Shown piece by piece: positions 32,536 through 42,440 of a stretch of DNA of 64,000 nucleotides. A program made the translations under genes and the position numbers. Within the stretch, counting starts at the first letter, position 1, and each line of letters begins with the position of its first letter. This stretch comes from Bombella pollinis (GTDB lineage: Bacteria > Pseudomonadota > Alphaproteobacteria > Acetobacterales > Acetobacteraceae): the NCBI RefSeq assembly GCF_026385485.1, contig NZ_JANIDX010000008.1, positions 1-64,000 on the forward strand, written 5' to 3'. Under the pieces are notes generated by a model that saw only the letters and a list, made by a program, of their open reading frames with translations, did no database searches and was not told where the DNA came from.

Positions 32536-34002
32536 TTACTTCTGCCCTTGGCTCTTACGACTCCACCCCCCACCTAATGCACGATAAAGAGTTACCATAT
32601 TTTGGAACCGTGCCGCCTCCACAACAATACGGCTCTGCTGGGCTTGGTAAAGCTGACGCTCCTGCACCAAGGTGGTTAGATAATTATCGATCCCCGCATG
32701 ATAGCGCATCCGGGCGAGGTCGTAAGCCCGTTGGGTTTGTGTCTCTAAAACAACCATATGTTCATCTTGCCGGCGATAAGTCTCCCGCGCTGTCAACGCA
32801 TCGGATACTTCTCGAAATGCCGATTGCACGGCTTTTTGATATTGCGCCACATTCTGCGCAAGCCTTGCTTTTGCTGTCCGTAAGTTCCCCTGATTCACAC
32901 CCCATGTGAGCAAGGGGATGCTTATATTAGGGGAGACACCCCATGTTTCGGCCAAATGGCTAAAGAGCTTGCGAAATTGCAGCGAGCTTGTCCCCTCATT
33001 CGCTGTAAGGGTTACCCGTGGGAAGAAGGCCGCCCGCGCCGCACCAACGGAGGCATTCGCCCCCAATAACAGATGCTCTGCAGCCATGATATCAGGCCGT
33101 TGCTCTAAAAGGTCGGACGGCAAACCCGCCGGTAATTCCGCAATCATCGTTTGTCGGCCCATCGGCAAAGCCGGGGGCAGATTCGCCGGCAAGGGCGTGC
33201 CGACTAAAAGTTGTAAGGAATGTTCATCATCAGCAACGGCCCGCGTCTCTTTCTCCTCATCAGAGCGTGCTTGCTCTAACTCCGCCGCACTTTGGGCGAG
33301 AGTGAGCGCATCTAACTCATCATGCTTAAACTTAAGGTCATTCAACCGCCATGTATCGGCCCGCGTCCGCGCTGTATTGCGCGCAAGGTCTAGCAATCGC
33401 TTATCAGCCAACCATTGAATATACATGCTTGCCACCTGCGAAACTGTCGTCAGCCACAGGTTACGCAGATTCTCAGCCGCACTTAATGTTTGCTCCTGCT
33501 GGGCGCGCGCCATATTGCGAATACGCCCCCATAGGTCAATCTCGTAAGATGAGAACCCAATGGATGTCTGATAAAAACGCAATGTAGAAATTGAGCGGCC
33601 AGAACCCGGCGCAAAGGCAAAGCCCGCCGTATCCGATGGCCCCACATATTGGGCTCCCCCACCAGCCGAAATGGTCGGGAAAAGGGCGGCATTCTGTACT
33701 TGATACTGCCCACGCTCTGCCGCGACTGCCGCCATCTGCGCGGCGAGGTCTCGGTTATTGGTCAAAGCCAAAGTGATAAGGGCCTTTAAGCGGGGGTCTG
33801 TAAAGAAATCCTCCCACCCAAGGTCGGAGACACGCTGATGTACCGGCTGGCCAGGCTTTAACTCCGCATCGGCTGGGTATTTCTGCGCAACGGCGGGGTC
33901 TGGGCGGTGATATTTCGGGGATAAATTGCACGAGGCAAGCAGCATACTGCCCACAGCCATCACCCCGTAAGTGAGGCTCCGTTTTGTGCTATAAAGGCTC
34001 AT
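32536..34002 (-). CDS. RND efflux outer membrane lipoprotein (OprM/NodT family)
   Basis: Outer-membrane channel of a tripartite pump. The 488-residue protein begins with a lipoprotein signal (MLLASC) and shows the family's two repeated coiled-coil hairpins (GWEDFFTDPRLKALI, LTNNRDLAAQMAAV; then FFPRVTLTANEG). It overlaps the RND pump gene by 4 bases. It completes the adaptor-pump-channel operon. Confidence 0.92.
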   Translation of the reverse strand: MSLYSTKRSLTYGVMAVGSMLLASCNLSPKYHRPDPAVAQKYPADAELKPGQPVHQRVSDLGWEDFFTDPRLKALITLALTNNRDLAAQMAAVAAERGQYQVQNAALFPTISAGGGAQYVGPSDTAGFAFAPGSGRSISTLRFYQTSIGFSSYEIDLWGRIRNMARAQQEQTLSAAENLRNLWLTTVSQVASMYIQWLADKRLLDLARNTARTRADTWRLNDLKFKHDELDALTLAQSAAELEQARSDEEKETRAVADDEHSLQLLVGTPLPANLPPALPMGRQTMIAELPAGLPSDLLEQRPDIMAAEHLLLGANASVGAARAAFFPRVTLTANEGTSSLQFRKLFSHLAETWGVSPNISIPLLTWGVNQGNLRTAKARLAQNVAQYQKAVQSAFREVSDALTARETYRRQDEHMVVLETQTQRAYDLARMRYHAGIDNYLTTLVQERQLYQAQQSRIVVEAARFQNMVTLYRALGGGWSRKSQGQK

Positions 34003-37000
34003 GCTTGGCCTCCTTCCTGCCCAGCTTCATGCCGCTCTGAAAGACGTTTGACGCGAAAAAGCCGCAACACCACGACAAAAAAGATGGGGACGAAATACAC
34101 AGCCAACACCGTTGCCGTAATCATCCCCCCGACAACGCAGGTCCCAATCGCTACACGCGCCGCAGCCCCGGCCCCGGTGGCAATCGCCAAAGGAAACACA
34201 CCGCATACAAAGGCGATAGAGGTCATCAAAATAGGGCGTAAACGCTCTTGCCCCGCTTTCAACACAGCCTCTTCTAACGTATCGCCGCTTTCATAAAAGG
34301 CCTTGGCGAATTCAACAATCAGAATGGCGTTTTTGACAGCCAACCCAACAGTGGTCAGCAACCCGACTTGGAAATACACATCATTGCTCAGCCCTCGCCA
34401 TAGGGTGGAGGCAATCGCCCCTAAGACACCCAAGGGCAGCACCAGCAATACGGAGAAAGGAATCGCCCAACTTTCATACAAAGCAGCAAGGCAGAGCAAA
34501 ATCACAATCACTGCCAGCGCGTAAAGCGGCCCTGTAGCATTGCCAGAGGCTAATTGCTCAAAAGTGAGACCTGTCCATTCATGCCCTACACCGGGGGGCA
34601 GCGTTTTTAGGATGGCCTCTATCTCCGCAACGGCACGACCAGCACTTACCCCTGCCGCAGGCACACCCTGAATCTCGTAAGAATTAAGGCCGTTATAATT
34701 CTCCACCTTCTGCGGCCCTACAATCCAATGGCCAGAGGCAAAAGCGTTAAAGGGCACTAACTCGCCAAGATTATTGCGGATATACCAGCGATTGAGGTCT
34801 TCTGGCCTCATGCGGGCAAAAGATTCACCTTGGATATATACCTGTTTTACACGGTCATTCCGGGTGAATTGATTCACATAAATCGAGCCTAAAGCCCCCT
34901 GAATGGTCGTATTAATATCCTCGTTGGTAATGCCCTGCGCGTTAGCTTTCTCACGGTTTAAGTCCAACACAAATTGCGGCGCATCTTCCAACCCCATTGG
35001 GCGCACAGCCACAAGCAACGGGTTCTTCTTCGCTTCATCAAGCAATTTATTACGCGCCGCAAGGAAGGCTTGATGGCCAATATGACCATTATCCTCAAGC
35101 TCTAAGTCAAAGCCAGTCGCATTACCAAGCTCCATCACCGCAGGAGGATTAAGAGCATAAATCTGCGCCGCAGGGTCACCAGCAAAATGCTTCATGATCT
35201 CACTAGCAATCGCCATACTGGAATGTTTATAGCCCGGTCGCTTATCCCATGGCTTCAGCCGGATAAAGAACGCCCCAGCATTTTGCCCCTGCCCTGCAAA
35301 GCTAAAGCCATTCATCGTAAAAACAGATTCGACATCATGGCTATACGTCTTCATCACATAATCGGTGATGCGATGGTTAATCACCCCCATCTGTGCATCA
35401 GTAGCCCCCGGCGGCGTGCTAATCTGCCCAAAAATAAGGGCTTGGTCTTCATCAGGTAAGAAGCCTGTTGGAACCTTGAGGAACATATAGCCCACAAGCA
35501 GCGTCAGGCCTAAAAACACTAACATCGCCGGGAGCCGTAAACGCAATAAATGCCGCACCCCGCCTATATAGCGATGCGTTAGCCACTCAAAGCCATTATT
35601 AAACCAGATCGCTGGGCGAAAATGGACCTCATGATTGGTTGGCTTTAACATCGTAGCGCAAAGAGAGGGTGTCATAATCATCGCTACGAGGACGGACAAC
35701 CACATAGCCGCCACAACCGTGATAGAGAATTGCCGGTAAATCACCCCGGTGGACCCACCAAAAGCGGCCATAGGTAAAAAGACCGCTGTAAGGACCAACA
35801 CAATCCCCACCAACGCGCCAGAGATTTCATCCATCGATTCACGCGCAGCCTCACGCGGGGGGAGATGCTTCTCACTCATCACACGTTCGACATTCTCCAC
35901 CACCACGATGGCATCATCCACCAATAGCCCCACTGCGAGGACCATAGCCAACATCGTCAAGGTGTTGATGCTGTACCCCATGATGGACAGCAACCCAAAC
36001 GTCCCCAGCAACACCACCGGCACGGCGATGGTCGGGATTAATGTCGCGCGGAAATTTTGAAGAAAGACGAGCATCACGACAAAAACCAGAATGATGGCTT
36101 CCACCAATGTCTCAATCACTTCCTCAATCGAGTGCGTGATGAAAGGCTCCGTATCCAGCGGGTAAACCACCTTCACCCCTTTAGGGAAGAACTGGGAGAG
36201 GTGATTAATCTCCGCGCGCACGGCATCTTCTGTCACCATCTGGTTCGCCCCGGGGGCGAGCTTGAGGGCTAGGGCTGTGGCGGGTTCATTATTATACCGG
36301 GATGTGAAATTATAGCTCTGTGAGCCTAGCTCCACACGCCCAATATCGCGCATCCGCACTTGGCTGCCATCTTGTTGGACCTTCAGCAGCATATCGCTAA
36401 ATTGCGCCGGGTCTGTCAGGCGGACGGGACCGATGATAGTGGCATCAAACCCTACAGATTTTTGTGCTGGTAGGCCGCCTAGCTCCCCTGAGGCAACCTG
36501 AATATTCTGATTCTGCACCGCATGCTGTACATCAGCAACTGTCAGGCCATATTTATACAGCTTATCAGGGTCCATCCAAATACGCATGGCATATTCGGAG
36601 CCAAAGAGCGTATGGTCCCCCACCCCAGAAATACGCGAGAGAGGGTCCATCACGTTAGAGGCCACGTAATCGGAAAGGTCCTTCCCGCTCATGCTGCCAT
36701 CAGTGGAGATAAAGCCAATCACCATCATGAAGTTCTTGGCAGCCTTTGTGACACTCAAACCTTGATTGACCACTTCCGGCGGGAGGCGCGGTTGAGCGAG
36801 CTGTAATTTATTTTGCACCTGCACCTGAGCAATATCGGGGTTTGTCCCTTGCTCAAAGGTTAGGTCAATTTCCATATGCCCATTGCCGTAAGACTGTGCC
36901 GATAGATACTCCAAATGGTCCAACCCGGACATTTGTTGGAGAATCGGCTGCACCACCGTGTTATTCACCGTATCGGCGGAGGCCCCGGGGTCATCCACCG

Positions 37001-37142
37001 CAACGGCAATTTGCGGTGGGGCAATCGTAGGATATTGGGCAATCGGCATACGGGTGATGGAGACACCACCCACAAGCATAATAATCAGCCCAACCACCCA
37101 CGCAAAAACAGGGCGGTCGATAAAGAAACGCGATAAAGACAT
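33999..37142 (-). CDS. RND multidrug efflux pump, inner-membrane transporter (AcrB family)
   Basis: Proton-driven export pump of 1047 residues, the HAE1/AcrB family length. The start MSLSRFFIDRPVFAWVVGL and the transmembrane-4 motif LLVDDAIVVVENVERVM, with the two proton-relay aspartates, are diagnostic. Two large periplasmic loops and 12 helices are evident. It starts 6 bases after the adaptor stop. Likely substrates are hydrophobic toxicants, but specificity cannot be read from the sequence. Confidence 0.96.
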   Translation of the reverse strand: MSLSRFFIDRPVFAWVVGLIIMLVGGVSITRMPIAQYPTIAPPQIAVAVDDPGASADTVNNTVVQPILQQMSGLDHLEYLSAQSYGNGHMEIDLTFEQGTNPDIAQVQVQNKLQLAQPRLPPEVVNQGLSVTKAAKNFMMVIGFISTDGSMSGKDLSDYVASNVMDPLSRISGVGDHTLFGSEYAMRIWMDPDKLYKYGLTVADVQHAVQNQNIQVASGELGGLPAQKSVGFDATIIGPVRLTDPAQFSDMLLKVQQDGSQVRMRDIGRVELGSQSYNFTSRYNNEPATALALKLAPGANQMVTEDAVRAEINHLSQFFPKGVKVVYPLDTEPFITHSIEEVIETLVEAIILVFVVMLVFLQNFRATLIPTIAVPVVLLGTFGLLSIMGYSINTLTMLAMVLAVGLLVDDAIVVVENVERVMSEKHLPPREAARESMDEISGALVGIVLVLTAVFLPMAAFGGSTGVIYRQFSITVVAAMWLSVLVAMIMTPSLCATMLKPTNHEVHFRPAIWFNNGFEWLTHRYIGGVRHLLRLRLPAMLVFLGLTLLVGYMFLKVPTGFLPDEDQALIFGQISTPPGATDAQMGVINHRITDYVMKTYSHDVESVFTMNGFSFAGQGQNAGAFFIRLKPWDKRPGYKHSSMAIASEIMKHFAGDPAAQIYALNPPAVMELGNATGFDLELEDNGHIGHQAFLAARNKLLDEAKKNPLLVAVRPMGLEDAPQFVLDLNREKANAQGITNEDINTTIQGALGSIYVNQFTRNDRVKQVYIQGESFARMRPEDLNRWYIRNNLGELVPFNAFASGHWIVGPQKVENYNGLNSYEIQGVPAAGVSAGRAVAEIEAILKTLPPGVGHEWTGLTFEQLASGNATGPLYALAVIVILLCLAALYESWAIPFSVLLVLPLGVLGAIASTLWRGLSNDVYFQVGLLTTVGLAVKNAILIVEFAKAFYESGDTLEEAVLKAGQERLRPILMTSIAFVCGVFPLAIATGAGAAARVAIGTCVVGGMITATVLAVYFVPIFFVVVLRLFRVKRLSERHEAGQEGGQA

Positions 37143-37148
37143 ACGCTC

Positions 37149-38324
37149 TTACTCCAGCCCCAGCTCGGCTTTATCGGCTTCATGAGGCTTTACCGTACCT
37201 TCGGCCCGTATCTTCTGTAGCCCAGAGATAACCACGGCCTCTCCCTCACTCAGCCCATGTAAAACGTGCCAATTAGCCCCTATGGTCTGCCCCACCGTCA
37301 CCATCCGCAAATGAACATGATTTTGTTTATCCACCACCATGACATAAGGCTCTGCTTTATGGGTCCTCTGCACCGCTAATTGAGGCACAAGGAGCGCGTT
37401 AGGGTCGCTGCCCTCCTTAATATGGGCATGCACGAACATCCCCGGCAAAAGCAATTTATCGGGGTTAGGCATCACCCCGCGTAGGACCAACGTCCCTGTT
37501 GCTGGGTCCACCGTGACTTCAGAAAGTTCTAGCTGACCTGTATGCCCATAAAGGGAGCCATCAGGCAGCTCTACCGTTACAGCAGCATCACTACCTTTAC
37601 GCTCTAACTGACCAGAGGCCAGCTCCCGCCGCAGACGTATCATATCTTCTGCAGCGAGATTCACATCCACATAGATAGGGTCTAACCGGGTCACAACCGC
37701 AATCGCATCACTCTGATTCGCCGTTACCAGCATCCCTGCTGTGTAAAGCGTCCGACCAATGCGCCCATCAATCGGGGCATAAACATGCGTATAGTTAAGA
37801 TTAACCTGCGCACTCTCCACCGCAGCTTGACTCTGCACAACCTCTGCATCCGCTTGCCGTGCTGTCGCCAAGGCATCATCATATTCCTGCCGACTTACCG
37901 CCCGCGCGCCCACAAGGGACTGATACCGCCGCAACTGCGCATGAGCACGAATGGCACTCGCCTGCGCTTCCATCAACCGTCCGCGCGCTTGGTCATACGC
38001 CGCTTGGAAGGGAGCAATGTAAATCTGGAATAATTGCTGCCCAGCTTTAACGTCTTTCCCCTCCTCAAACATACGCTCGACCAACACGCCACCAACCTGC
38101 GGGCGAATCTGTGCTTGCTCATAAGCTTCCACACGGCCGGGGAGGGAGGTCTCCATCGGGACATTTTGCTTATGCAAAGTCACCACAGCGACCTCTTGCA
38201 CGGCAGCCTTATGCGGGGCCTTTTTCTGACAGCCCGCTAAAAAGGTGGTGCCTAGTAACATTGTCCCGCCCAAAAGAGCCATACGGGACAAACAAACAGC
38301 CGGAAACACGCGACATATGGACAT
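37149..38324 (-). CDS. RND efflux periplasmic adaptor (AcrA/MexA family)
   Basis: Membrane-fusion protein linking pump and channel. ATG at 38324 gives 391 residues with a lipoprotein signal (LAGCQKK). The biotinyl-lipoyl half-motif (GRVEAYEQAQIRPQVGG), a helical hairpin and the second half (VYAPIDGRIGRTL) are in order. The longer frame would start at TTG 38354, for which no binding site is visible. First gene of the efflux operon; a TetR gene is divergent. Confidence 0.93.
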   Translation of the reverse strand: MSICRVFPAVCLSRMALLGGTMLLGTTFLAGCQKKAPHKAAVQEVAVVTLHKQNVPMETSLPGRVEAYEQAQIRPQVGGVLVERMFEEGKDVKAGQQLFQIYIAPFQAAYDQARGRLMEAQASAIRAHAQLRRYQSLVGARAVSRQEYDDALATARQADAEVVQSQAAVESAQVNLNYTHVYAPIDGRIGRTLYTAGMLVTANQSDAIAVVTRLDPIYVDVNLAAEDMIRLRRELASGQLERKGSDAAVTVELPDGSLYGHTGQLELSEVTVDPATGTLVLRGVMPNPDKLLLPGMFVHAHIKEGSDPNALLVPQLAVQRTHKAEPYVMVVDKQNHVHLRMVTVGQTIGANWHVLHGLSEGEAVVISGLQKIRAEGTVKPHEADKAELGLE

Positions 38325-38436
38325 AAATGACACTGGCTCTCTTAGGATTAGCAAAACCGAAAACTATACCTACAGGCAAATAACGCTACCTGCATCAGGG
38401 TCTCTCATACTTTTATACACAAACCATGCAGTGCGA

Positions 38437-38454
38437 GGAAACTAATAAGTTTCC
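38437..38454. promoter_or_regulatory. Palindromic operator candidate for the TetR regulator
   Basis: GGAAACT-AATA-AGTTTCC is a perfect 7-bp inverted repeat between the divergent efflux and tetR genes. On the plus strand a TATAAT box lies 24 bases beyond it (38479-38484), and on the minus strand it overlaps a possible -35 element ahead of TATAAA. The placement suits repression of both directions. Confidence 0.45.
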
Positions 38455-38534
38455 ATCTGTCAGGTCAAGCCCTTTTCCTATAATGAAAGGACCGCTATAG
38501 CCTCTATCTCATCTGTCAATAGGAGTATGGTGCC

Positions 38535-39146
38535 ATTTCTACCCCCCAGGATTTAGACCGCCGTAGCACCATCCTCAAAGTGGCCTGCACTCTATTACAG
38601 GAGCAAGGCTATCACCATACCACAATGGACCATATTGCCCACCAAGCGGGCATGTCTAAAAAAACACTCTATCTCTTTTTCCCGTCCAAACGGAATCTCA
38701 TAGAACAACTCATTCTGGAAGAATTATTTCCCCCCTTTACACCTGCCCCTCACCCTCATGAGAGCCTTGAATCCCAATTACGCCTTATGATTTTTCAGAT
38801 GGCTGATATTTTCCTCTGTGAAAAACGCCTCAGCCTTCTCCGCACGATTATTGGGGAGACAAACCGCTCCCCCTCCATCCAACAACTCATGACAGAGCTT
38901 TTTCACCTCGCAGGCAGTAAAACGAACGTACAAAACTGGCTACAAGCCCAAAAGGAGGCAGGCACCCTCACCTTCGCTAATGCCACCGATGCCGCCGATC
39001 ATCTCTTTGGCTTGACCATTGGCGGGCCAATGCTCTCCCGCCTTGCCCATTGCGGAGCAGCACGCAACAAGGCCGATTTGCAGCGTTATTTAGAAGAAGG
39101 ATTACGCATTTTCCTACATGGCTGCACCCCTCTCCCCCTGTCATAA
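38535..39146 (+). CDS. TetR-family regulator of the RND operon, probable ATT start
   Basis: The helix-turn-helix reads TTMDHIAHQAGMSKKTLYLFF, classic TetR. The first standard in-frame start is GTG at 38580, which lacks a binding site and would remove part of helix 1. In the same frame ATT at 38535 lies 9 bases after AGGAG and gives 203 residues with a typical N-terminus (STPQDLDRRSTILKVA). A TAG at 38520 closes the frame above. An ATG at 38527 is out of frame and only one base from AGGAG. Either ATT is the start or a base is missing in the C6 run at 38542-38547. Divergent from the pump, so it likely represses it. Confidence 0.85.
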   Translation: MSTPQDLDRRSTILKVACTLLQEQGYHHTTMDHIAHQAGMSKKTLYLFFPSKRNLIEQLILEELFPPFTPAPHPHESLESQLRLMIFQMADIFLCEKRLSLLRTIIGETNRSPSIQQLMTELFHLAGSKTNVQNWLQAQKEAGTLTFANATDAADHLFGLTIGGPMLSRLAHCGAARNKADLQRYLEEGLRIFLHGCTPLPLS

Positions 39147-39328
39147 AAACAGCTTATTATTACGCCTCTGTAATTGGTTATTAAAATCTCGCTTTAAACT
39201 CATCATCCATTGGCAAAGTCCCAAGGGTTAGTTATAGAATCTATTCGTATAACACATAGCAGACCATACAGGAGCGAAATACTAACCCGCGCCCTTCTCC
39301 GCACACAGCCCTATCGCAGGATGAACGC

Positions 39329-40771
39329 ATGACTATACCCTCCTCTGATCAAACCACCCCAGACCCAACCTCCACCAGTGATGAGGGGTATCAAAAAGAT
39401 TTAAGCCGGCGGCATGTCCAAATGATCGCCATTGGGGGGGCGATTGGTACAGGCTTGTTCCTTGGGGCAGGCTCGCGCCTTCAGGTCGTTGGTCCATCTT
39501 TGGCCATCACATATGCTATTTGCGGTCTCTGCGCCTTTATGATTCTCCGCGCTATGGGCGAGCTTGTAATGTACCGCCCAAGCAGTGGGAGTTTTGTCAC
39601 CTATGCTCGTGAGTTCCTTGGGGAAGGAGCCGCCTATGCTGCGGGGTGGTTCTTCTTCCTCAACTGGGCGATGACGGGCATTGTCGATATTACCGCCATT
39701 GCGCTTTACATCCATTACTGGCCCATTTTTGGGGCCATCCCTCAATGGTTGATTGCCCTTGGTGCGCTTGTTGTTGTCGGGGCGGTAAACCTTACCGGTG
39801 TACGTTATTTTGGTGAGATTGAGTTCTGGTTCTCTCTTGTTAAAGTTCTCACCTTAGTCATCTTCCTCACAGTAGGCGGCTACATCCTTCTTAGCGGCAC
39901 CCATGTTGGGCCTTACACCCCGGGGATTCACCTCATCACACAGTCCGGCGGGTTATTCCCCCATGGGGTTGTCGCCTCATTAATGCTCATCCAAGGTGTG
40001 ATCTTCGCTTATGCCGCAACGGAGCTCATCGGCATTGCTGCTGGGGAGTGCGATAACCCCCGCAAGGTCGTCCCCAATGCTGTTAACAGCGTCATTTGGC
40101 GTATTATTTTCTTCTATGTAGGCTCTGTCACCCTGCTCGTCTGCCTCATGCCTTGGTCAGCCTATCATGGTGGGGAAAGCCCTTTTGTGACCTTCTTCCA
40201 CAAGCTTGGCCTACCCGCCTCTGACAGCATCATGAACTTTGTGGTCCTCACAGCGGCTCTTTCCAGCCTTAATTCCGGCTTATATTCCACAGGCCGCATT
40301 TTACGCGCCTTAGCCCTCGGCGGGTCTGCCCCTAGTGCCATGAGCAAGCTCAACCGTAATGCTGTGCCTTATGTCGGCATTGGTGTGACGCTCTTTATCT
40401 ATCTCGTGGGTGTTTTGATGAACTACCTATACCCCACGCAAATCTTTGAGATTGTATTGAGCATCTCCTCTCTTGGTATTTTGGGTACATGGGCGACCAT
40501 TCTGCTCTGCCAACTCCGCCTGCATCGGGCCATTAAACGGGGACGGATTGCCACTACCAGCTTCTCTATGCCCGGTGCCCCTTATACAGGTTGGCTTACG
40601 CTCGCCTTTCTCTTGCTCGTGCTAGTGATGATGGCATTTGATTATCCCTCTGGCACCATCACTGTTGGCTCTATCCCCATTCTCGCTCTCATTTTCTATG
40701 GCGGGTGGGTCTTGCTCAAACGCAACCAGACAGATGAAGACGAGGAGGATGGCTCTACAAAGCCCTCCTAA
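39329..40771 (+). CDS. ansP: Amino acid permease, probable L-asparagine permease
   Basis: A 480-residue APC-superfamily transporter with 12 membrane helices. The first helix motif AIGGAIGTGLFLGAG is diagnostic of the AAT family. Stretches such as HLITQSGGLFPHG, PWSAYHGGESPFVTFFHKLG and FDYPSGTITVGSIP resemble AnsP of E. coli more than CycA, GabP or ProY as far as I can recall. The acidic C-terminus (TDEDEEDG) is cytoplasmic. It stands alone between tetR and the pst genes; asparagine specificity is inferred from similarity only. Confidence 0.8.
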   Translation: MTIPSSDQTTPDPTSTSDEGYQKDLSRRHVQMIAIGGAIGTGLFLGAGSRLQVVGPSLAITYAICGLCAFMILRAMGELVMYRPSSGSFVTYAREFLGEGAAYAAGWFFFLNWAMTGIVDITAIALYIHYWPIFGAIPQWLIALGALVVVGAVNLTGVRYFGEIEFWFSLVKVLTLVIFLTVGGYILLSGTHVGPYTPGIHLITQSGGLFPHGVVASLMLIQGVIFAYAATELIGIAAGECDNPRKVVPNAVNSVIWRIIFFYVGSVTLLVCLMPWSAYHGGESPFVTFFHKLGLPASDSIMNFVVLTAALSSLNSGLYSTGRILRALALGGSAPSAMSKLNRNAVPYVGIGVTLFIYLVGVLMNYLYPTQIFEIVLSISSLGILGTWATILLCQLRLHRAIKRGRIATTSFSMPGAPYTGWLTLAFLLLVLVMMAFDYPSGTITVGSIPILALIFYGGWVLLKRNQTDEDEEDGSTKPS

Positions 40772-40792
40772 CGAGGCCATACCATTTTAATT

Positions 40793-40832
40793 AAAAAATC
40801 CCCGGTTAGCCCATAAGCTGACCGGGGATTTT
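40793..40832. terminator. Bidirectional terminator between ansP and phoU
   Basis: AAAAAATCCCCGGT pairs with ACCGGGGATTTT, and the inner bases TAGC/GCTG add partial pairing. T-runs flank both sides, so it can end ansP and, on the minus strand, pstCAB-phoU. Confidence 0.85.
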
Positions 40833-40864
40833 CATAACGTAATACAAAACTTAAAGAGAAAAGC

Positions 40865-41581
40865 TTACACCTCTTTGCTCACAGCACGGATTGGGTTTTC
40901 CCCACGGGGCCGCTCTGGTGGTAAATTCTCCCCTATGACAGCATAGAAAACACGCTCTGCTACATTGGTTGCGTGGTCACCAATGCGCTCCAGATTTTTA
41001 GCAATAAAGAGCAGTTCCGTGCAGGCGCGAATATTGCGCGCATCTTCCATCATATATGTGACAAGCTCACGAAAAAGAGCCACATAATGCTCATCCACCC
41101 CACGGTCCGCGTGCCACACCTCCATCGCCATAATCGGGTCATGTTGGATGACAGCCTCTACCGTGCGGCTCAGATTATCCCGCACAAGGCGGCACATACT
41201 CCGCAAGCCAGAAAATGAAATCTGCGCCTCACTAGAAGCCGCTTTAATCGCCTTCCGCGCAATAGAGGCCGCATAATCACCAATGCGCTCCAAATCTCCG
41301 GTGATTTTCAACGCGGCGACAATCTCGCGCAAATCCGCCCCCATAGGACTACGCAACGCTAAGAGGCGAATCACAAGGCTTTCTACCTCACGCTCTAGCT
41401 CATCCACCTCCGGGTCGCGGCGCGTTGCCTCGTCAGCGGCGGCTTCGTCATGCTCGGCTATGGCAGAGAGAGCAAGCGTAACTTGTTCCTCCACAATATG
41501 TCCCATCTGCCCCATCATAGTACGCAGCTGGTCTAGCTCCTGCTCGTAGCTTGAAACAATGTGAGAACGCTCATGTGGCAT
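40865..41581 (-). CDS. phoU: Phosphate signalling complex protein PhoU
   Basis: A 238-residue all-helical protein of two similar three-helix bundles, each with a metal-site motif (DLERIGDYAASIA and NLERIGDHATNVAE). PhoU couples the Pst transporter to the PhoR/PhoB system and restrains phosphate uptake. It is the last gene of the pst operon, 20 bases after pstB. No phoB or phoR gene is in the window. Confidence 0.96.
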   Translation of the reverse strand: MPHERSHIVSSYEQELDQLRTMMGQMGHIVEEQVTLALSAIAEHDEAAADEATRRDPEVDELEREVESLVIRLLALRSPMGADLREIVAALKITGDLERIGDYAASIARKAIKAASSEAQISFSGLRSMCRLVRDNLSRTVEAVIQHDPIMAMEVWHADRGVDEHYVALFRELVTYMMEDARNIRACTELLFIAKNLERIGDHATNVAERVFYAVIGENLPPERPRGENPIRAVSKEV

Positions 41582-41601
41582 AATCTTTCTCCCTTCCCCG
41601 C

Positions 41602-42420
41602 TTAACCGAATCGACCGGTAATATAATCCTGCGTCTGCTTCTGACGCGGGTTGGTGAAAATACGATCCGCCGTGTCCATCTCAATCAAACGGCCTAGATA
41701 AAAGAATGCCACTTGGTCCGCACAGCGTGCTGCTTGCTGCATATTGTGCGTCACAATAACAATCGTGAACTCCTCTTTAAGCTCATCCAGCAATTCTTCA
41801 ATCCGGGCGGTGGAGATAGGGTCCAAGGCAGAGGTTGGCTCATCTAACAAAAGAACCTCAGGCCGGGTGGCAATACTACGCGCAATGCATAAACGCTGCT
41901 GCTGCCCGCCTGATAACCCCGTTGCTGGCGCATGGAGGCGATCACGCACCTCATTCCACAAGGCCACGCGTGTAAGAACATCCTGCACGCGCGCATCCAT
42001 CTCCGTACGGCTCAATTTTTCATGCAGACGCACACCAAAGGCAATGTTCTCGTAAATCGACATCGGAAAAGGCGTGGGTTTTTGAAAGACCATCCCAATA
42101 CGCGCACGCAACATATCAAGACTAATCGAATCGTCTAAGATATTGCGCCCATCAAACATCACCTCCCCCGTTGCCCGTTGGCCGGGATAGAGATCGTACA
42201 TCTTGTTAAAAATCCGCAACAAGGTGGATTTTCCGCAGCCGCTAGGGCCTATCATGGCGGTAACGCAACGTGCGGGGAAGTCTAACGAAATATCATGCAA
42301 AGCATGGTGGGAGCCGTAATAAAAATTAACCCCCCGCACAGAAAGGGCGACCTCCTGAACAGGCCCATCGCCTGATGACCCGGTGAGATGCTCGGTAAAT
42401 GGCATCGAAGCAGACATCAT
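41602..42420 (-). CDS. pstB: Phosphate ABC transporter ATP-binding protein
   Basis: ATPase of the high-affinity phosphate importer. Walker A is GPSGCGKST, the signature LSGGQQQRLCIARS, Walker B EVLLLDEPTSALDP, and the H-loop IVIVTHNM. ATG at 42420, about 10 bases after AGGAG, gives 272 residues; the longer frame upstream reads into pstA. Confidence 0.96.
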   Translation of the reverse strand: MMSASMPFTEHLTGSSGDGPVQEVALSVRGVNFYYGSHHALHDISLDFPARCVTAMIGPSGCGKSTLLRIFNKMYDLYPGQRATGEVMFDGRNILDDSISLDMLRARIGMVFQKPTPFPMSIYENIAFGVRLHEKLSRTEMDARVQDVLTRVALWNEVRDRLHAPATGLSGGQQQRLCIARSIATRPEVLLLDEPTSALDPISTARIEELLDELKEEFTIVIVTHNMQQAARCADQVAFFYLGRLIEMDTADRIFTNPRQKQTQDYITGRFG

Positions 42421-42440
42421 GAAACTCTCTCTCCTAGACA

